Source: Ferrovibrio sp964218355 (GTDB lineage Bacteria; Pseudomonadota; Alphaproteobacteria; Ferrovibrionales; Ferrovibrionaceae). Taken from it: 64,000 nt of DNA. Position numbers and translations under genes: made by a program. How positions within the stretch are numbered: position 1 is the first letter of the stretch; each line of letters starts with the position of its first letter. Below are positions 27,234-37,138 of this stretch, piece by piece. The notes beneath the pieces were generated by a model. It was given only the letters and a program-made list of their open reading frames with translations, made no database searches and was not told the origin of the DNA. The stretch spans positions 62,001 to 126,000 of the forward strand of contig NZ_CAXPMC010000009.1 in the NCBI RefSeq assembly GCF_964218355.1. Direction: 5' to 3'.

Positions 27234-27262
27234 TTGCGAATCACTTTGTGCAGTGCAATATT
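27234..27262 (+). promoter_or_regulatory. Promoter of second DUF1127 gene with the same operator-like box
   Basis: TTGCGA (27234-27239), 17-nt spacer, AATATT (27257-27262). The 15 bp GTGCAGTGCAATATT (27248-27262) are identical to those in the first DUF1127 promoter, while the flanks differ. The upstream 27078-27233 stretch is AT-rich and holds no gene. The start codon is 88 nt downstream. Confidence 0.65.
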
Positions 27263-27349
27263 TACGACAGTCATGCTGACATGATTTGAAGAGTGCAAGG
27301 CATGACGGAGGAACACCCGGGGCGGCTTCATCCAAGCAAGGAGATGGCC

Positions 27350-27697
27350 ATGAAAACCCCGATCGAGCAGACCAACAGCCTCAACAGCTATTCCTACCAC
27401 TATCTCGGCCTGAGCGATTTCGTTCAGCTGGAGATGGAAGCCCGCCGCATGCGCGCCCGCGCCATTGCCGGCGCCATCCGTCATGCCTGGCGCTATCTGG
27501 CCGACAGCTTCCGTCGCCAGGTTGCCGAGGCCGAGCTGCGCAGCCTGGACGACCGCACCCTGCATGACATGGGCCTGAACCGCTCCAGCATCCCGGCCGC
27601 CGTGGCCGGCGAAGTCTGGCGCCCCGGTGCACCGTCGAATGACGCCGCTGCCGCCAAGGTGCAGACCCTGAAGGTGAAGGCGGAAGCCGCCGCCTGA
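27350..27697 (+). CDS. DUF1127 domain protein (second copy)
   Basis: A 115-residue protein whose central part carries a DUF1127 domain (AELRSLDDRTLHDMGLNRSS near residues 63-82), with a C-terminal tail rich in Ala and Lys. AAGGAG (27338-27343) lies 6 nt before the ATG at 27350, which decides the start over ATG 27344. It is a diverged paralogue of the gene 430 bp upstream and shares its promoter box. Unlike the first copy it is not followed by C-rich-loop hairpins. Confidence 0.87.
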   Translation: MKTPIEQTNSLNSYSYHYLGLSDFVQLEMEARRMRARAIAGAIRHAWRYLADSFRRQVAEAELRSLDDRTLHDMGLNRSSIPAAVAGEVWRPGAPSNDAAAAKVQTLKVKAEAAA

Positions 27698-27710
27698 TCC
27701 GCAGGCCGCA

Positions 27711-27733
27711 GCCGGAGCGGGGGGGGCTCCGGC
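27711..27733 (+). other. Hairpin between second DUF1127 gene and prmA
   Basis: An 8-bp stem GCCGGAGC/GCTCCGGC with a loop of seven Gs, placed between the convergent ends of the DUF1127 gene and prmA. No T-run follows on either strand. It may act as a transcript end or 3' stabiliser in both directions; on the minus strand the loop is all C. Confidence 0.5.
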
Positions 27734-27741
27734 GGGCGGCG

Positions 27742-28635
27742 TCAGGATCGCCGCCGGCTGAAAACCAGCGTGTGCCAGCCCTCGCGGGCGATGCGCCGCT
27801 GCAGCACCAGCCCGGTCGCCCGGTAGCGGGCGACGATCAGCCGCTCCTCGCGGGCCAGCAGCCCGGAGAGGACGAGATGCCCGCCCGGCGCCACCCGCCG
27901 GGCCAGCCCGGTCGCCATGCGGCAGAGCGGGTCGGCCAGGATGTTGGCCACCACCAGATCATAGCGGCCGGCAAGACGCGGATCCGCGGGCCGGCTTGCG
28001 GTCAGGGCGCGGATGCGGCCGGCCAGTCCGTTGCGCCGCACGTTCGCCGCGGTGACGGCCACCGCCACCGGGTCGATATCGGCGGCGACAATCCCGCGGG
28101 CGCCGGCCTTTGCCGCCGCCATGGCCAGAATCCCCGATCCGGTTCCCATATCCAGCATGCGCCGCGGACGTTGCCGCCGGCACAGGGCATCGATGGCCAT
28201 CAGGCAGCCATAGGTCGAGGGCGCGCGGCCGGTGCCGAAGGCCAGCCCGGCATCCAGCAGCAGGGCGAGGGCGCCCGGCGGCACCGCATCGGCGTCGTGG
28301 CTGCCAAAGACGAAGAAGCGCCCGGCCGCGATCGGCGCATTCACCACATTGGTATGGCGCACCCAGTCCTGCGGCGGCAGATGGGCGAAGCGGATCACCG
28401 GCGCAAGGCCGAGCGCGGCCGCAACTTCCGCCAGCCGCGCGCGCCATGCCGCCTCGTCGGGCGGTGCATCGAACAGCACCTGCACCCGCCAGTCCGGACT
28501 GACCGCCACGCCGGGCTTCAGGACTTCATAGGAGGTGACGGCGATGCCGGCCTCGCCCAGCAGGTCCTCGGCGGCGGCAACCAGGCCGACCGGCACGTCC
28601 AGTTCGACCGACCAGAATTCGGGAGAGAGCGGCAT
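27742..28635 (-). CDS. prmA: Ribosomal protein L11 methyltransferase PrmA
   Basis: SAM-dependent enzyme that trimethylates ribosomal protein L11. The 297 residues have an L11-recognition N-terminal domain and a Rossmann methyltransferase domain with motif I MLDMGTGSGILAMAAAKAG near residue 160 and the substrate motif VVANILADPL near residue 230. The segment AFGTGRAPSTYGC replaces the more usual AFGTGTHPTT form, a small divergence at the SAM-binding entry. It is 34 nt downstream of uvrD on the minus strand. Confidence 0.9.
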   Translation of the reverse strand: MPLSPEFWSVELDVPVGLVAAAEDLLGEAGIAVTSYEVLKPGVAVSPDWRVQVLFDAPPDEAAWRARLAEVAAALGLAPVIRFAHLPPQDWVRHTNVVNAPIAAGRFFVFGSHDADAVPPGALALLLDAGLAFGTGRAPSTYGCLMAIDALCRRQRPRRMLDMGTGSGILAMAAAKAGARGIVAADIDPVAVAVTAANVRRNGLAGRIRALTASRPADPRLAGRYDLVVANILADPLCRMATGLARRVAPGGHLVLSGLLAREERLIVARYRATGLVLQRRIAREGWHTLVFSRRRS

Positions 28636-28669
28636 GGCCAGAGCTTTCTAAGGGACCGGACGTTCGCTG

Positions 28670-31012
28670 TCAGGTTTTCTCGACGAAGGAGGCAATGACC
28701 CGCTTCTCGCCGGCCTTCTCGAAGGCAATGAGAAGCTTGTTGCCCTCGATGGCGCGGATGCGGCCATAGCCGAATTTCAGGTGGAAGACGCGGTCGCCGA
28801 TGCCGAAGGCAAGGTCGTCGGGACTGTGCTGGGGGACATCATCCTCGATGCGCCGCGCGCGCCCTTCGATCAGGCCGGCCCCGGCAGCCGGCCGGCGCGC
28901 CTGCGGCGCGAAATTCCAGGTATGGCCGGCATAACCGGCACGGCCGCCCGGCGCCGGTGCCGCATCCTCGGCAAAGCCGCCATAGCCGCCCTGCATGTCG
29001 CGGTAGAGCCCGGCCTGCGAACGCTGTTCGACATGCTCGGACGGCAGCTCGTCGATGAAGCGCGAGGGGATTGCCGAATTCCACTGGTTGTAGATGCGGC
29101 GGTTGGCGGCAAAGCTGACATGGGCGCGCCTGCGGGCGCGGGTCAGGCCGACATAGGCCAGCCGCCGTTCTTCTTCCAGGCCGGCGGTGCCGCTGCCCTC
29201 CAGCGCGCGGCGGCTGGGGAACAGCTCCTCCTCCCAGCCGGGCAGGAAGACATAGTCGAATTCGAGGCCCTTCGCCGCATGCAGGGTCATCAGGCTGACC
29301 ATCTCGGCATCCTCGGTATTCTCGGTATCCATCACCAGCGCCACGTGATCGAGGAAGCCGGCGAAATTCTCGAAATCGCCCAGCGCGCCGATCAGCTCTT
29401 TCAGGTTTTCCAGACGGCCCGGCGCTTCGGGCGACTTGTCTTCCTGCCACATGCGGGTATAGCCGGATTCATCGAGGATGATCTCGGCCACCTCGGTATG
29501 CGGCAGTTCGGCAGCCTGGCGGCGCCAGCGCTCGAAATCGCCGAGCAGGCCCTTCAGGGTGTTGCGCTGCCTGGGCTTGATCTCGTCGGTCTGCAGCAGG
29601 TCGGCCAGTGTTGCGGTCAGGGATTTGCCGGCGGCGCGCGCCGCCCTGTGCAGCATCTGGATCGTGGTTTCGCCGAGGCCGCGTTTCGGCACATTGACGA
29701 TGCGCTCGAAGGCGAGGTCGTCGTCGGGCTGCATGACCACACGGAAATAGGCGATGGCGTCGCGGATCTCGCGCCGTTCGTAGAAACGCAGGCCGCCGAC
29801 CACCCGATATTTCATGCCGATGGTCATGAACCGCTCCTCGAAGGCACGGGTCTGGTGGCCGGCGCGCACCAGGATGGCGACCTGGTTCAGCGACACGCCC
29901 TCGCGCTCCAGCGTCTCGATCTCCTCGCCGGCGACGCGGGCTTCCTCGTCGCCGTCCCATACGCCCTGCACGATGACCTTCTCGCCCTCGTTGAGGTCGG
30001 TCCACAGGGTCTTGCCCAGCCGGCTTTCGTTATGGGCGATCAGGCCCGAGGCGGCGCCGAGGATATGCGGCGTCGAGCGGTAGTTGCGTTCCAGCCGCAC
30101 GATCTTCGCGCCGGGAAAGTCGGTCTCGAAACGCAGGATGTTGCCGACCTCGGCGCCGCGCCAGCCGTAGATCGACTGGTCATCATCGCCCACGCAGCAG
30201 ATGTTGTGGTGCTTCTGCGCCAGCAGGCGCAGCCACAGATACTGCGCCACGTTGGTGTCCTGGTATTCGTCGACCAGGATGTAGCGGAACTGGTGCTGGT
30301 ATTTCTGCAGCACCTGCTCGTGTTCGCGGAACAGCGTCAGGTTATGCAGCAGCAGGTCGCCGAAATCGCAGGCATTCAGCTGCAGCAGGCGCTCGCAGTA
30401 CAGCCGGTAGAGCTGCGGCCCCTTGCCCTCGGCAAAGCCCTTCTCGCTGTCGGGCAGCTTCGCCGGGGCGAGGCCGCGGTCCTTCAGGCGGTCGAACTGT
30501 GCCTTCAGCAGGCGCGGTGGCAGCTGCTTTTCGTCCAGCCCCTCGGCCTCGATGATCTGCCGGATCAGGCGCAGCTGGTCGTCGTCGTCGAGGATGGTGA
30601 AATTCTGCTTCAGGCCGACCAGCTCGGCATGGCGGCGCAGGATACGGTTGGCGATGCCGTGGAAGGTGCCCAGCCACAGGCCCTCGACGGCATCGCCGAC
30701 CAGCTGGCCGACACGCTCGCGCATCTCGCGGGCGGCCTTGTTGGTGAAGGTGACGGCGAGGATCTGGCTCGGCCAGGCCAGCCGGCGGTAGAGGATGTTG
30801 GCCAGCCGCGACACCAGCACGCGGGTCTTGCCGGTACCGGCCCCGGCCAGCACCAGCAGCGGGCCGTCCAGATGGGCCGCGGCCTCGCCCTGGGCCTCGT
30901 TCAGGCGGCTGAGCCAGTCGGGGGCGGGCAGGGTGGCGCCGCGCGCGGCTTCCGGCGGCGGCGCGGCCGCTTCCGGCTCGAATCCGGACAGGTCGAAGGG
31001 GTCGGAGGACAT
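28670..31012 (-). CDS. uvrD: ATP-dependent DNA helicase UvrD/PcrA
   Basis: Superfamily 1A 3'-5' helicase in nucleotide excision and mismatch repair. The 780 residues show the Q motif (LNEAQGEAA), Walker A LAGAGTGKTRVLVSRLA near residue 38, motif II VDEYQDTN, motif III DDDQSIYGWRGA, motif V LMTLHAAKGLEFD and motif VI YVGLTRARRRAH. The C-terminal region contains a Tudor-like segment (GDRVFHLKFGYGRI). The start was placed at 31012 (MSSDPFDLSG); an in-frame ATG at 31048 would add 12 residues. Confidence 0.94.
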   Translation of the reverse strand: MSSDPFDLSGFEPEAAAPPPEAARGATLPAPDWLSRLNEAQGEAAAHLDGPLLVLAGAGTGKTRVLVSRLANILYRRLAWPSQILAVTFTNKAAREMRERVGQLVGDAVEGLWLGTFHGIANRILRRHAELVGLKQNFTILDDDDQLRLIRQIIEAEGLDEKQLPPRLLKAQFDRLKDRGLAPAKLPDSEKGFAEGKGPQLYRLYCERLLQLNACDFGDLLLHNLTLFREHEQVLQKYQHQFRYILVDEYQDTNVAQYLWLRLLAQKHHNICCVGDDDQSIYGWRGAEVGNILRFETDFPGAKIVRLERNYRSTPHILGAASGLIAHNESRLGKTLWTDLNEGEKVIVQGVWDGDEEARVAGEEIETLEREGVSLNQVAILVRAGHQTRAFEERFMTIGMKYRVVGGLRFYERREIRDAIAYFRVVMQPDDDLAFERIVNVPKRGLGETTIQMLHRAARAAGKSLTATLADLLQTDEIKPRQRNTLKGLLGDFERWRRQAAELPHTEVAEIILDESGYTRMWQEDKSPEAPGRLENLKELIGALGDFENFAGFLDHVALVMDTENTEDAEMVSLMTLHAAKGLEFDYVFLPGWEEELFPSRRALEGSGTAGLEEERRLAYVGLTRARRRAHVSFAANRRIYNQWNSAIPSRFIDELPSEHVEQRSQAGLYRDMQGGYGGFAEDAAPAPGGRAGYAGHTWNFAPQARRPAAGAGLIEGRARRIEDDVPQHSPDDLAFGIGDRVFHLKFGYGRIRAIEGNKLLIAFEKAGEKRVIASFVEKT

Positions 31013-31140
31013 GCCGCCTACATAACCCATGCGGCCCTGCCGGGCCACCTTTGCGGGGCCGGTGCCAGGCCGGGCCCTTCGGCAATTGCCCCGCCGGCTG
31101 CAACGCGGTACCTCTATTGATAATCCAAGGAGAAACCGCC

Positions 31141-32547
<1,407 letters not shown>

Positions 32548-32560
32548 GACCGGCAGCGAC

Positions 32561-33292
32561 ATGGCGATCAACACGCTGCTGTTCCAGCTGACGGCGAAGT
32601 CGGTCCAGCTGCTGCGCGAGCGGGCCGGCCAGCGGCGGCTGTCGGCACTGGCTTTCGCCTATCCCGACTTCATCATGCCGAAGGAGGCGCTGGAACAGGT
32701 GCTGGGCGCCGATTTCGTGCAGGGCCTGCCGGAGCGGCCGGACAGTGCCGCGGTGCGCAAGATGCATGGCGGCTCGGGCCCAGTCTACGATTCCATGGCC
32801 CTGCTGGACCGGCTGGGCATCGATCTGGCCATCGTCGATGTCGTCGCCCTGCGCGGCATCGAGCGGATCATCGACCTCAACGACCCGCTGCCTGACGACC
32901 TGCGGCGGCGCTTCGACCTGGTGATCGACCCCGGCACCTGCGAGCATTGCTTCAATGTCGGCATGGCCTTCCGCAATGTCTGCGAGGCGGTCGGGCCGGG
33001 CGGCTTCCTCGTCCATAACGCGCCGTTCACCTTCATCAACCACGGCTTCTGGAATTTCTCGCCCACCGTCTATCCCGACTATTTCGACGCCAACGGCTTC
33101 AAGCTGCATTACCTGGGCGGCCAGGCCCTGCAGGCCGATGGCAGCCACAAGAGCTTTCCGGTCGATGCCTTCCGGCGCTTCGCCGCCCCCCTGAACGGCA
33201 TCCTCTATGTGGCGGCCGAGCGCATCGACGACCGCCCGCCGGTCTGGCCGGTGCAGCACAAATACAAGGCCATGCTGGGGGCCAAGGGATAG
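32561..33292 (+). CDS. Putative SAM-dependent methyltransferase-like protein
   Basis: A 243-residue protein I do not firmly recognise. The middle (FDLVIDPGTCEHCFNVGMAF near residues 112-131, then AVGPGGFLVHNAPF) looks like the motif IV and post-IV strands of a class I methyltransferase, as in methyltransferases of cell-surface glycan clusters. A clear glycine-rich motif I is not seen. It starts 13 nt after the GlcD-like gene, so may be co-transcribed. The function is a guess from fold-like pattern only. Confidence 0.65.
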   Translation: MAINTLLFQLTAKSVQLLRERAGQRRLSALAFAYPDFIMPKEALEQVLGADFVQGLPERPDSAAVRKMHGGSGPVYDSMALLDRLGIDLAIVDVVALRGIERIIDLNDPLPDDLRRRFDLVIDPGTCEHCFNVGMAFRNVCEAVGPGGFLVHNAPFTFINHGFWNFSPTVYPDYFDANGFKLHYLGGQALQADGSHKSFPVDAFRRFAAPLNGILYVAAERIDDRPPVWPVQHKYKAMLGAKG

Positions 33293-33302
33293 CGGCCGGC
33301 GG

Positions 33303-33326
33303 GGCGCCGGGGCCGGGCCCGGCGCC
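33303..33326 (+). other. Strong GC hairpin after the methyltransferase-like gene
   Basis: A 9-bp stem GGCGCCGGG/CCCGGCGCC with a 6-nt loop lies 10 nt beyond the stop codon. It lacks a T-run, so it is at best a weak or Rho-assisted transcript end. Confidence 0.4.
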
Positions 33327-33424
33327 AGGCAGGGGGCAGGGCCGGTTTCCCGGCCGCTTACCGGGAAATTCGGCGTGGCGACTCGGGCGACTGGAAAAGC
33401 CCGGGCCGACGCCCTATTCTGGAA

Positions 33425-33472
33425 TTCCTGAAGAAAAGCCGTAGGCATACAAAGCAGTTACAACCGTAACTG
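33425..33472 (+). promoter_or_regulatory. Candidate promoter and operator of the DAHP synthase gene
   Basis: TTCCTG (33425-33430), 17 nt, TACAAA (33448-33453) form a plausible promoter. Directly after it comes a perfect 7-bp inverted repeat CAGTTAC-AACC-GTAACTG (33455-33472) covering the expected transcription start, a classical repressor position. The DAHP synthase ATG lies 32 nt further. The regulator is unknown. Confidence 0.45.
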
Positions 33473-33503
33473 TTGCGGCAGAAAGGTCGAGACGAGGTCA
33501 CTG

Positions 33504-34892
33504 ATGAGTGCGCGCAACTGGTCGCCGGAATCCTGGCGAGGCAAACCGATCCGGCAGGTGCCGGATTATCCCGACGCCGCGGCGCTGGCCGCCGTGGAGG
33601 ACAAGCTTGCCAAGTTTCCGCCGCTCGTCTTTGCCGGCGAGACCCGCAACCTGATGGCGTCGCTGGCCGAGGTGGCCGAAGGCCGTGCTTTCCTGCTGCA
33701 GGGCGGCGACTGCGCCGAGAGCTTCGCCGAGTTCAACGCCAACAAGATCCGCGACACCTTCCGCGTGCTGCTGCAGATGGCGGTGGTGCTGACCTTCGGT
33801 GCCTCGCTGCCGGTGGTCAAGGTCGGCCGCATGGCCGGCCAGTTCGCCAAGCCGCGGTCCTCGCCGACCGAAAAGCGCGGCGATGTCGAGCTGCCCAGCT
33901 ATCGCGGCGACATCATCAACGGCATGGATTTCACCCCCGAGGCCCGCATCCCGGACCCGAACCGGCAGCTGGAGGCCTACAGCCAGGCCGCCGCCTCGCT
34001 GAACCTGGTGCGCGCCTTCGCCCATGGCGGCTATGCCGACCTGCACCGGGTGCATGGCTGGAATCTCGGCTTCGTGGCGAAAAGCCCGGAGGCCGAGCGC
34101 TGGCAGGACCTGGCCGCGCGCATCACCGAATGCCTAGCCTTCATGGAGGCCTGCGGCATCACCCCGGACAAGACCAACGAGCTGCGCACGGTGGATTTCT
34201 ACACCAGCCACGAGGCTCTGCTGCTGGGCTACGAGCAGGCGATGACCCGCGTGGATTCCACCTCGGGCGAGTGGGTCGACACCTCGGCCCACATGCTGTG
34301 GATCGGCGACCGCACCCGCCAGCCGGACGGCGCCCATGTCGAGTTCCTGCGCGGCGTGATCAACCCGATCGGCCTGAAATGCGGCCCGACCACCGATCCG
34401 GACGAGCTGATCCGCCTGATCGATGCGCTGAACCCGCAGAACAAGCCCGGCCGCCTGACCCTGATCGCCCGCATGGGACACGACAAGGTGCACAAGCACC
34501 TGCCGGCGCTGGTGCGCAAGGTGGCGCAGGAAGGCCGCAAGGTGGTGTGGTCCTGCGATCCGATGCATGGCAACACCCTGACCGCCGCCTCGGGCTACAA
34601 GACCCGGCCGTTCGACCGCATCCTGTCGGAAGTGCGCCAGTTCTTCGAGGTGCATCTGGCCGAGGGGACGCATGCCGGCGGCATCCATCTGGAACTGACC
34701 GGCCAGGATGTCACCGAATGCATGGGCGGCGCCCAGGCGATCGGCGACGACGACCTGTCCAGCCGCTACCACACCCATTGCGACCCGCGGCTGAATGCCT
34801 CGCAGTCGCTGGAACTGGCCTTCCTGATCGCCGAGATGCTGAAGATCGAGCGCGGCAACCGCGGTGTCCTGCGCCATGCCGCACAGGCCTGA
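33504..34892 (+). CDS. aroG: Class II 3-deoxy-7-phosphoheptulonate synthase (DAHP synthase)
   Basis: First enzyme of the shikimate pathway, condensing phosphoenolpyruvate and erythrose 4-phosphate. It is the class II (plant-like) type: LQGGDCAESF near residue 68 with the metal Cys, RMGHDKVHKHLP, VWSCDPMHGN with the metal His and GGIHLELTGQDVTECMGG near residue 393. The length of 462 residues is standard. Its 3' end overlaps the next gene by 17 nt, unusual for genes of different pathways. Confidence 0.95.
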   Translation: MSARNWSPESWRGKPIRQVPDYPDAAALAAVEDKLAKFPPLVFAGETRNLMASLAEVAEGRAFLLQGGDCAESFAEFNANKIRDTFRVLLQMAVVLTFGASLPVVKVGRMAGQFAKPRSSPTEKRGDVELPSYRGDIINGMDFTPEARIPDPNRQLEAYSQAAASLNLVRAFAHGGYADLHRVHGWNLGFVAKSPEAERWQDLAARITECLAFMEACGITPDKTNELRTVDFYTSHEALLLGYEQAMTRVDSTSGEWVDTSAHMLWIGDRTRQPDGAHVEFLRGVINPIGLKCGPTTDPDELIRLIDALNPQNKPGRLTLIARMGHDKVHKHLPALVRKVAQEGRKVVWSCDPMHGNTLTAASGYKTRPFDRILSEVRQFFEVHLAEGTHAGGIHLELTGQDVTECMGGAQAIGDDDLSSRYHTHCDPRLNASQSLELAFLIAEMLKIERGNRGVLRHAAQA

Positions 34893-36078
34893 CGGCAGCC
34901 GCACGGCGGTCGGCCAGGCCGGCGTGACCCAGCTCGTGCCGCCGGCCCAGGCGGCCGAGCTGGAGCGTCAGATCGCCGATCATACCGACGCCTATTTCAA
35001 GAAGACCAAGGAGATCGTCGGGCGCACCGGCGACAAGACGGTCACCTATGCGGTGTTCATGCGCCGTCCGGTGATCTTCTGTCCGCGCCTGGTGGTGGAA
35101 TGGCTGGAAAAGGTGGCGGCGGCGCGCGGCGTCCGCTTCGACATCCAGCTGCGCCACGAGGAAGGCACCTGGGTCGGCGCCGGCGAGCCGCTGCTGTACC
35201 TGACCGGGCCGATGTCGCAGATCGTCGATCTCGAAACCCTGTACCTGCAGAAGCTGGGCGCCGCCTGCGTTGCCGCCTACAACGCCTATTCGATGTGCTG
35301 CGACCTGCCCAATGCGCGCTTCCTCGCCATGGATGCGCGCCACTGCGCCGGTGCCGAGATGGCCGAGATGATGGCCTATGCGGCATCCGTCGGCGGCCGC
35401 GCGGCGCGGCGCGATGTCGGCGCCGCCGGCTTCATCGGCAATGCCACCGATGCCACCGCGCATTATTTCGGCAACGACAAGGGCTTCGGCACCATGCCGC
35501 ATGCCCTGATCGGCTATGCCGGCAGCACCCTGCGCGCCGCCGAGCTGTATGCCGAGACCTTCCCCGGCGAGCAGATGACCGTGCTGGTCGACTATTTCGG
35601 CCAGGAGGTCACCGACGCGCTGGCGGTCTGCAACCGCTTCCCCGAGGCGGCGCAGGAAGGCCGGCTGGCCGTGCGGCTCGATACCCATGGCGGCCGCTAT
35701 GTCGAGGGGCTGGACCCGCAGGCATCCTATGCCGTGCTGGAGCGCCATGTGCCCAACGCCATCCGCCAGTACCGTACCGAGGCTGAGCTGCGCTGGCTGG
35801 TCGGCACCGGCGTGTCGGCGGCGGCGATCTACCACATGCGTGCCACGCTGGATCGGGCCGGCTTTTTCAACGTGAAGATCGTCGCCTCGTCGGGCTTCAA
35901 CGCCGCCAAGTGCAAGGTGATGGCCAGCGTGGCCGCGCCGATCGACATTGTCGGCACCGGCTCCTACCTTCCCGACAGCTGGACCGAGACTTACGCCACC
36001 GCGGATATCGTCGCCTATGACGGTGTGCCCAGCGTGAAGGTCGGCCGCGAATTCCTGTTGCAGAAACAGGGCGGCTGA
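34876..36078 (+). CDS. Nicotinate phosphoribosyltransferase-family protein
   Basis: A 400-residue protein of the NAPRTase/QPRTase-like fold, expected to make nicotinate mononucleotide from nicotinate and PRPP in NAD salvage. Supporting motifs are FLAMDARHCAGAEMAEMMAY, GNATDATAHYFGNDKGFGT followed by HALIGYAGS, LDTHGGRYVEGL and VASSGFNAAKCKV. The ATG at 34876 lies inside the end of the DAHP synthase gene; GTG 34864 is an alternative. A TAXI-TRAP transporter follows 45 nt downstream. The exact base specificity is inferred from family only. Confidence 0.82.
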   Translation: MPHRPDGSRTAVGQAGVTQLVPPAQAAELERQIADHTDAYFKKTKEIVGRTGDKTVTYAVFMRRPVIFCPRLVVEWLEKVAAARGVRFDIQLRHEEGTWVGAGEPLLYLTGPMSQIVDLETLYLQKLGAACVAAYNAYSMCCDLPNARFLAMDARHCAGAEMAEMMAYAASVGGRAARRDVGAAGFIGNATDATAHYFGNDKGFGTMPHALIGYAGSTLRAAELYAETFPGEQMTVLVDYFGQEVTDALAVCNRFPEAAQEGRLAVRLDTHGGRYVEGLDPQASYAVLERHVPNAIRQYRTEAELRWLVGTGVSAAAIYHMRATLDRAGFFNVKIVASSGFNAAKCKVMASVAAPIDIVGTGSYLPDSWTETYATADIVAYDGVPSVKVGREFLLQKQGG

Positions 36079-36123
36079 GCCAAAACTGTCCGCCTACAAA
36101 TGAACTATTGGGGGGAGGAACCC

Positions 36124-37110
36124 ATGCGTCGTCTTGCCGCGCGCCTCGCGCTCGCCGTTTCCGTCGTCGCCCTTGCTGCCGGCGGCCTTGCCGCCACGGC
36201 CCAGGCCCAGAGCCGCATCACCCTGAAATCCGCCACGGCATCGTCGTCCTACTACGTGATGATGGTGCAGCTGGGCGAGGTTCTGCGGGCCGAGACCAAG
36301 GGCCAGATCCAGGCCACCGTCGAGGAAAGCCAGGGTTCGGTCCAGAATGTGAAGGAAGCCGGCAAGCGGCCGGGCAATTTCGTCTTCACCACGCCGCCCA
36401 GCCTGATCGCCGCCGCCCGCGAGGGCAAGAAGCCCTTCGAGGGCGAAACCGGCTATGACGTGATCCGCACCCTGTTCGTGATGCCCTACGTGACCGTGCA
36501 TTTCGTGGTGCGCGAGGACAGCGGTGTTGCGCAGATCGCCGACCTGGCCGGCAAGGACTTCATCTCCGGCGGCCGCGGCACCTTCTGCGACGGCCGCACG
36601 CGCACGATCTTCAAGCTGCTCGGCCTGGAGGACAAGGTCAATTTCGTCGATGTCGAGCTGGCCTCGGCCGACAATGCGCTGAAGAACCGCAAGATCACCG
36701 GCTATGCCACCTGCTCGTCGCATCCGACGCCGCAGCTGCAGGAACTGGCCACCACCACCGCGATCCGCATCCTGCCGATCAGCGCCGAGCAGGCCGACGT
36801 GCTGGTGAAGAACGACCCGTCCTCCAGCCCGATCACCATCGCCAAGGGCACCTACAAGGGCGTCGATGTCGATGTGCCCACCGTCGGCGTGCCGGTCGGC
36901 GCCTATGGCACCACCCATATGGACGACGCGACGGCCTATGCCATCGTCAAGGCCTTCTGGGCCAAGAAGGACGAGATGGCCAAGACCAACCCGTGGTGGG
37001 CGGCGGTCAGCCCGCAGCTGATCGGGGCGTTGGGCAACACCAAGCTGCATCCCGGCGCGCTGAAGTATTACAAGGAGGCCGGCGTCACCATCCCGGCCGG
37101 CATGCAGTAA
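36124..37110 (+). CDS. TAXI-family TRAP transporter solute-binding protein
   Basis: Periplasmic substrate-binding subunit of a TRAP transporter. The 328 residues start with a Sec signal peptide (LALAVSVVALAAGGLAATAQAQ, cleavage near residue 30), followed by the TAXI pattern LKSATASSSYYVMMVQLGEVL and SGGRGTFCDGRTRTIFKLLGL. GGGGGAGG lies just before the ATG. The permease gene follows after 28 nt. TAXI substrates are poorly known and usually small carboxylates; the upstream NAPRTase-like gene makes a pyridine carboxylate conceivable. Confidence 0.9.
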   Translation: MRRLAARLALAVSVVALAAGGLAATAQAQSRITLKSATASSSYYVMMVQLGEVLRAETKGQIQATVEESQGSVQNVKEAGKRPGNFVFTTPPSLIAAAREGKKPFEGETGYDVIRTLFVMPYVTVHFVVREDSGVAQIADLAGKDFISGGRGTFCDGRTRTIFKLLGLEDKVNFVDVELASADNALKNRKITGYATCSSHPTPQLQELATTTAIRILPISAEQADVLVKNDPSSSPITIAKGTYKGVDVDVPTVGVPVGAYGTTHMDDATAYAIVKAFWAKKDEMAKTNPWWAAVSPQLIGALGNTKLHPGALKYYKEAGVTIPAGMQ

Positions 37111-37138
37111 GCAGCAGGACGGAGCACCAGGCCGGATC

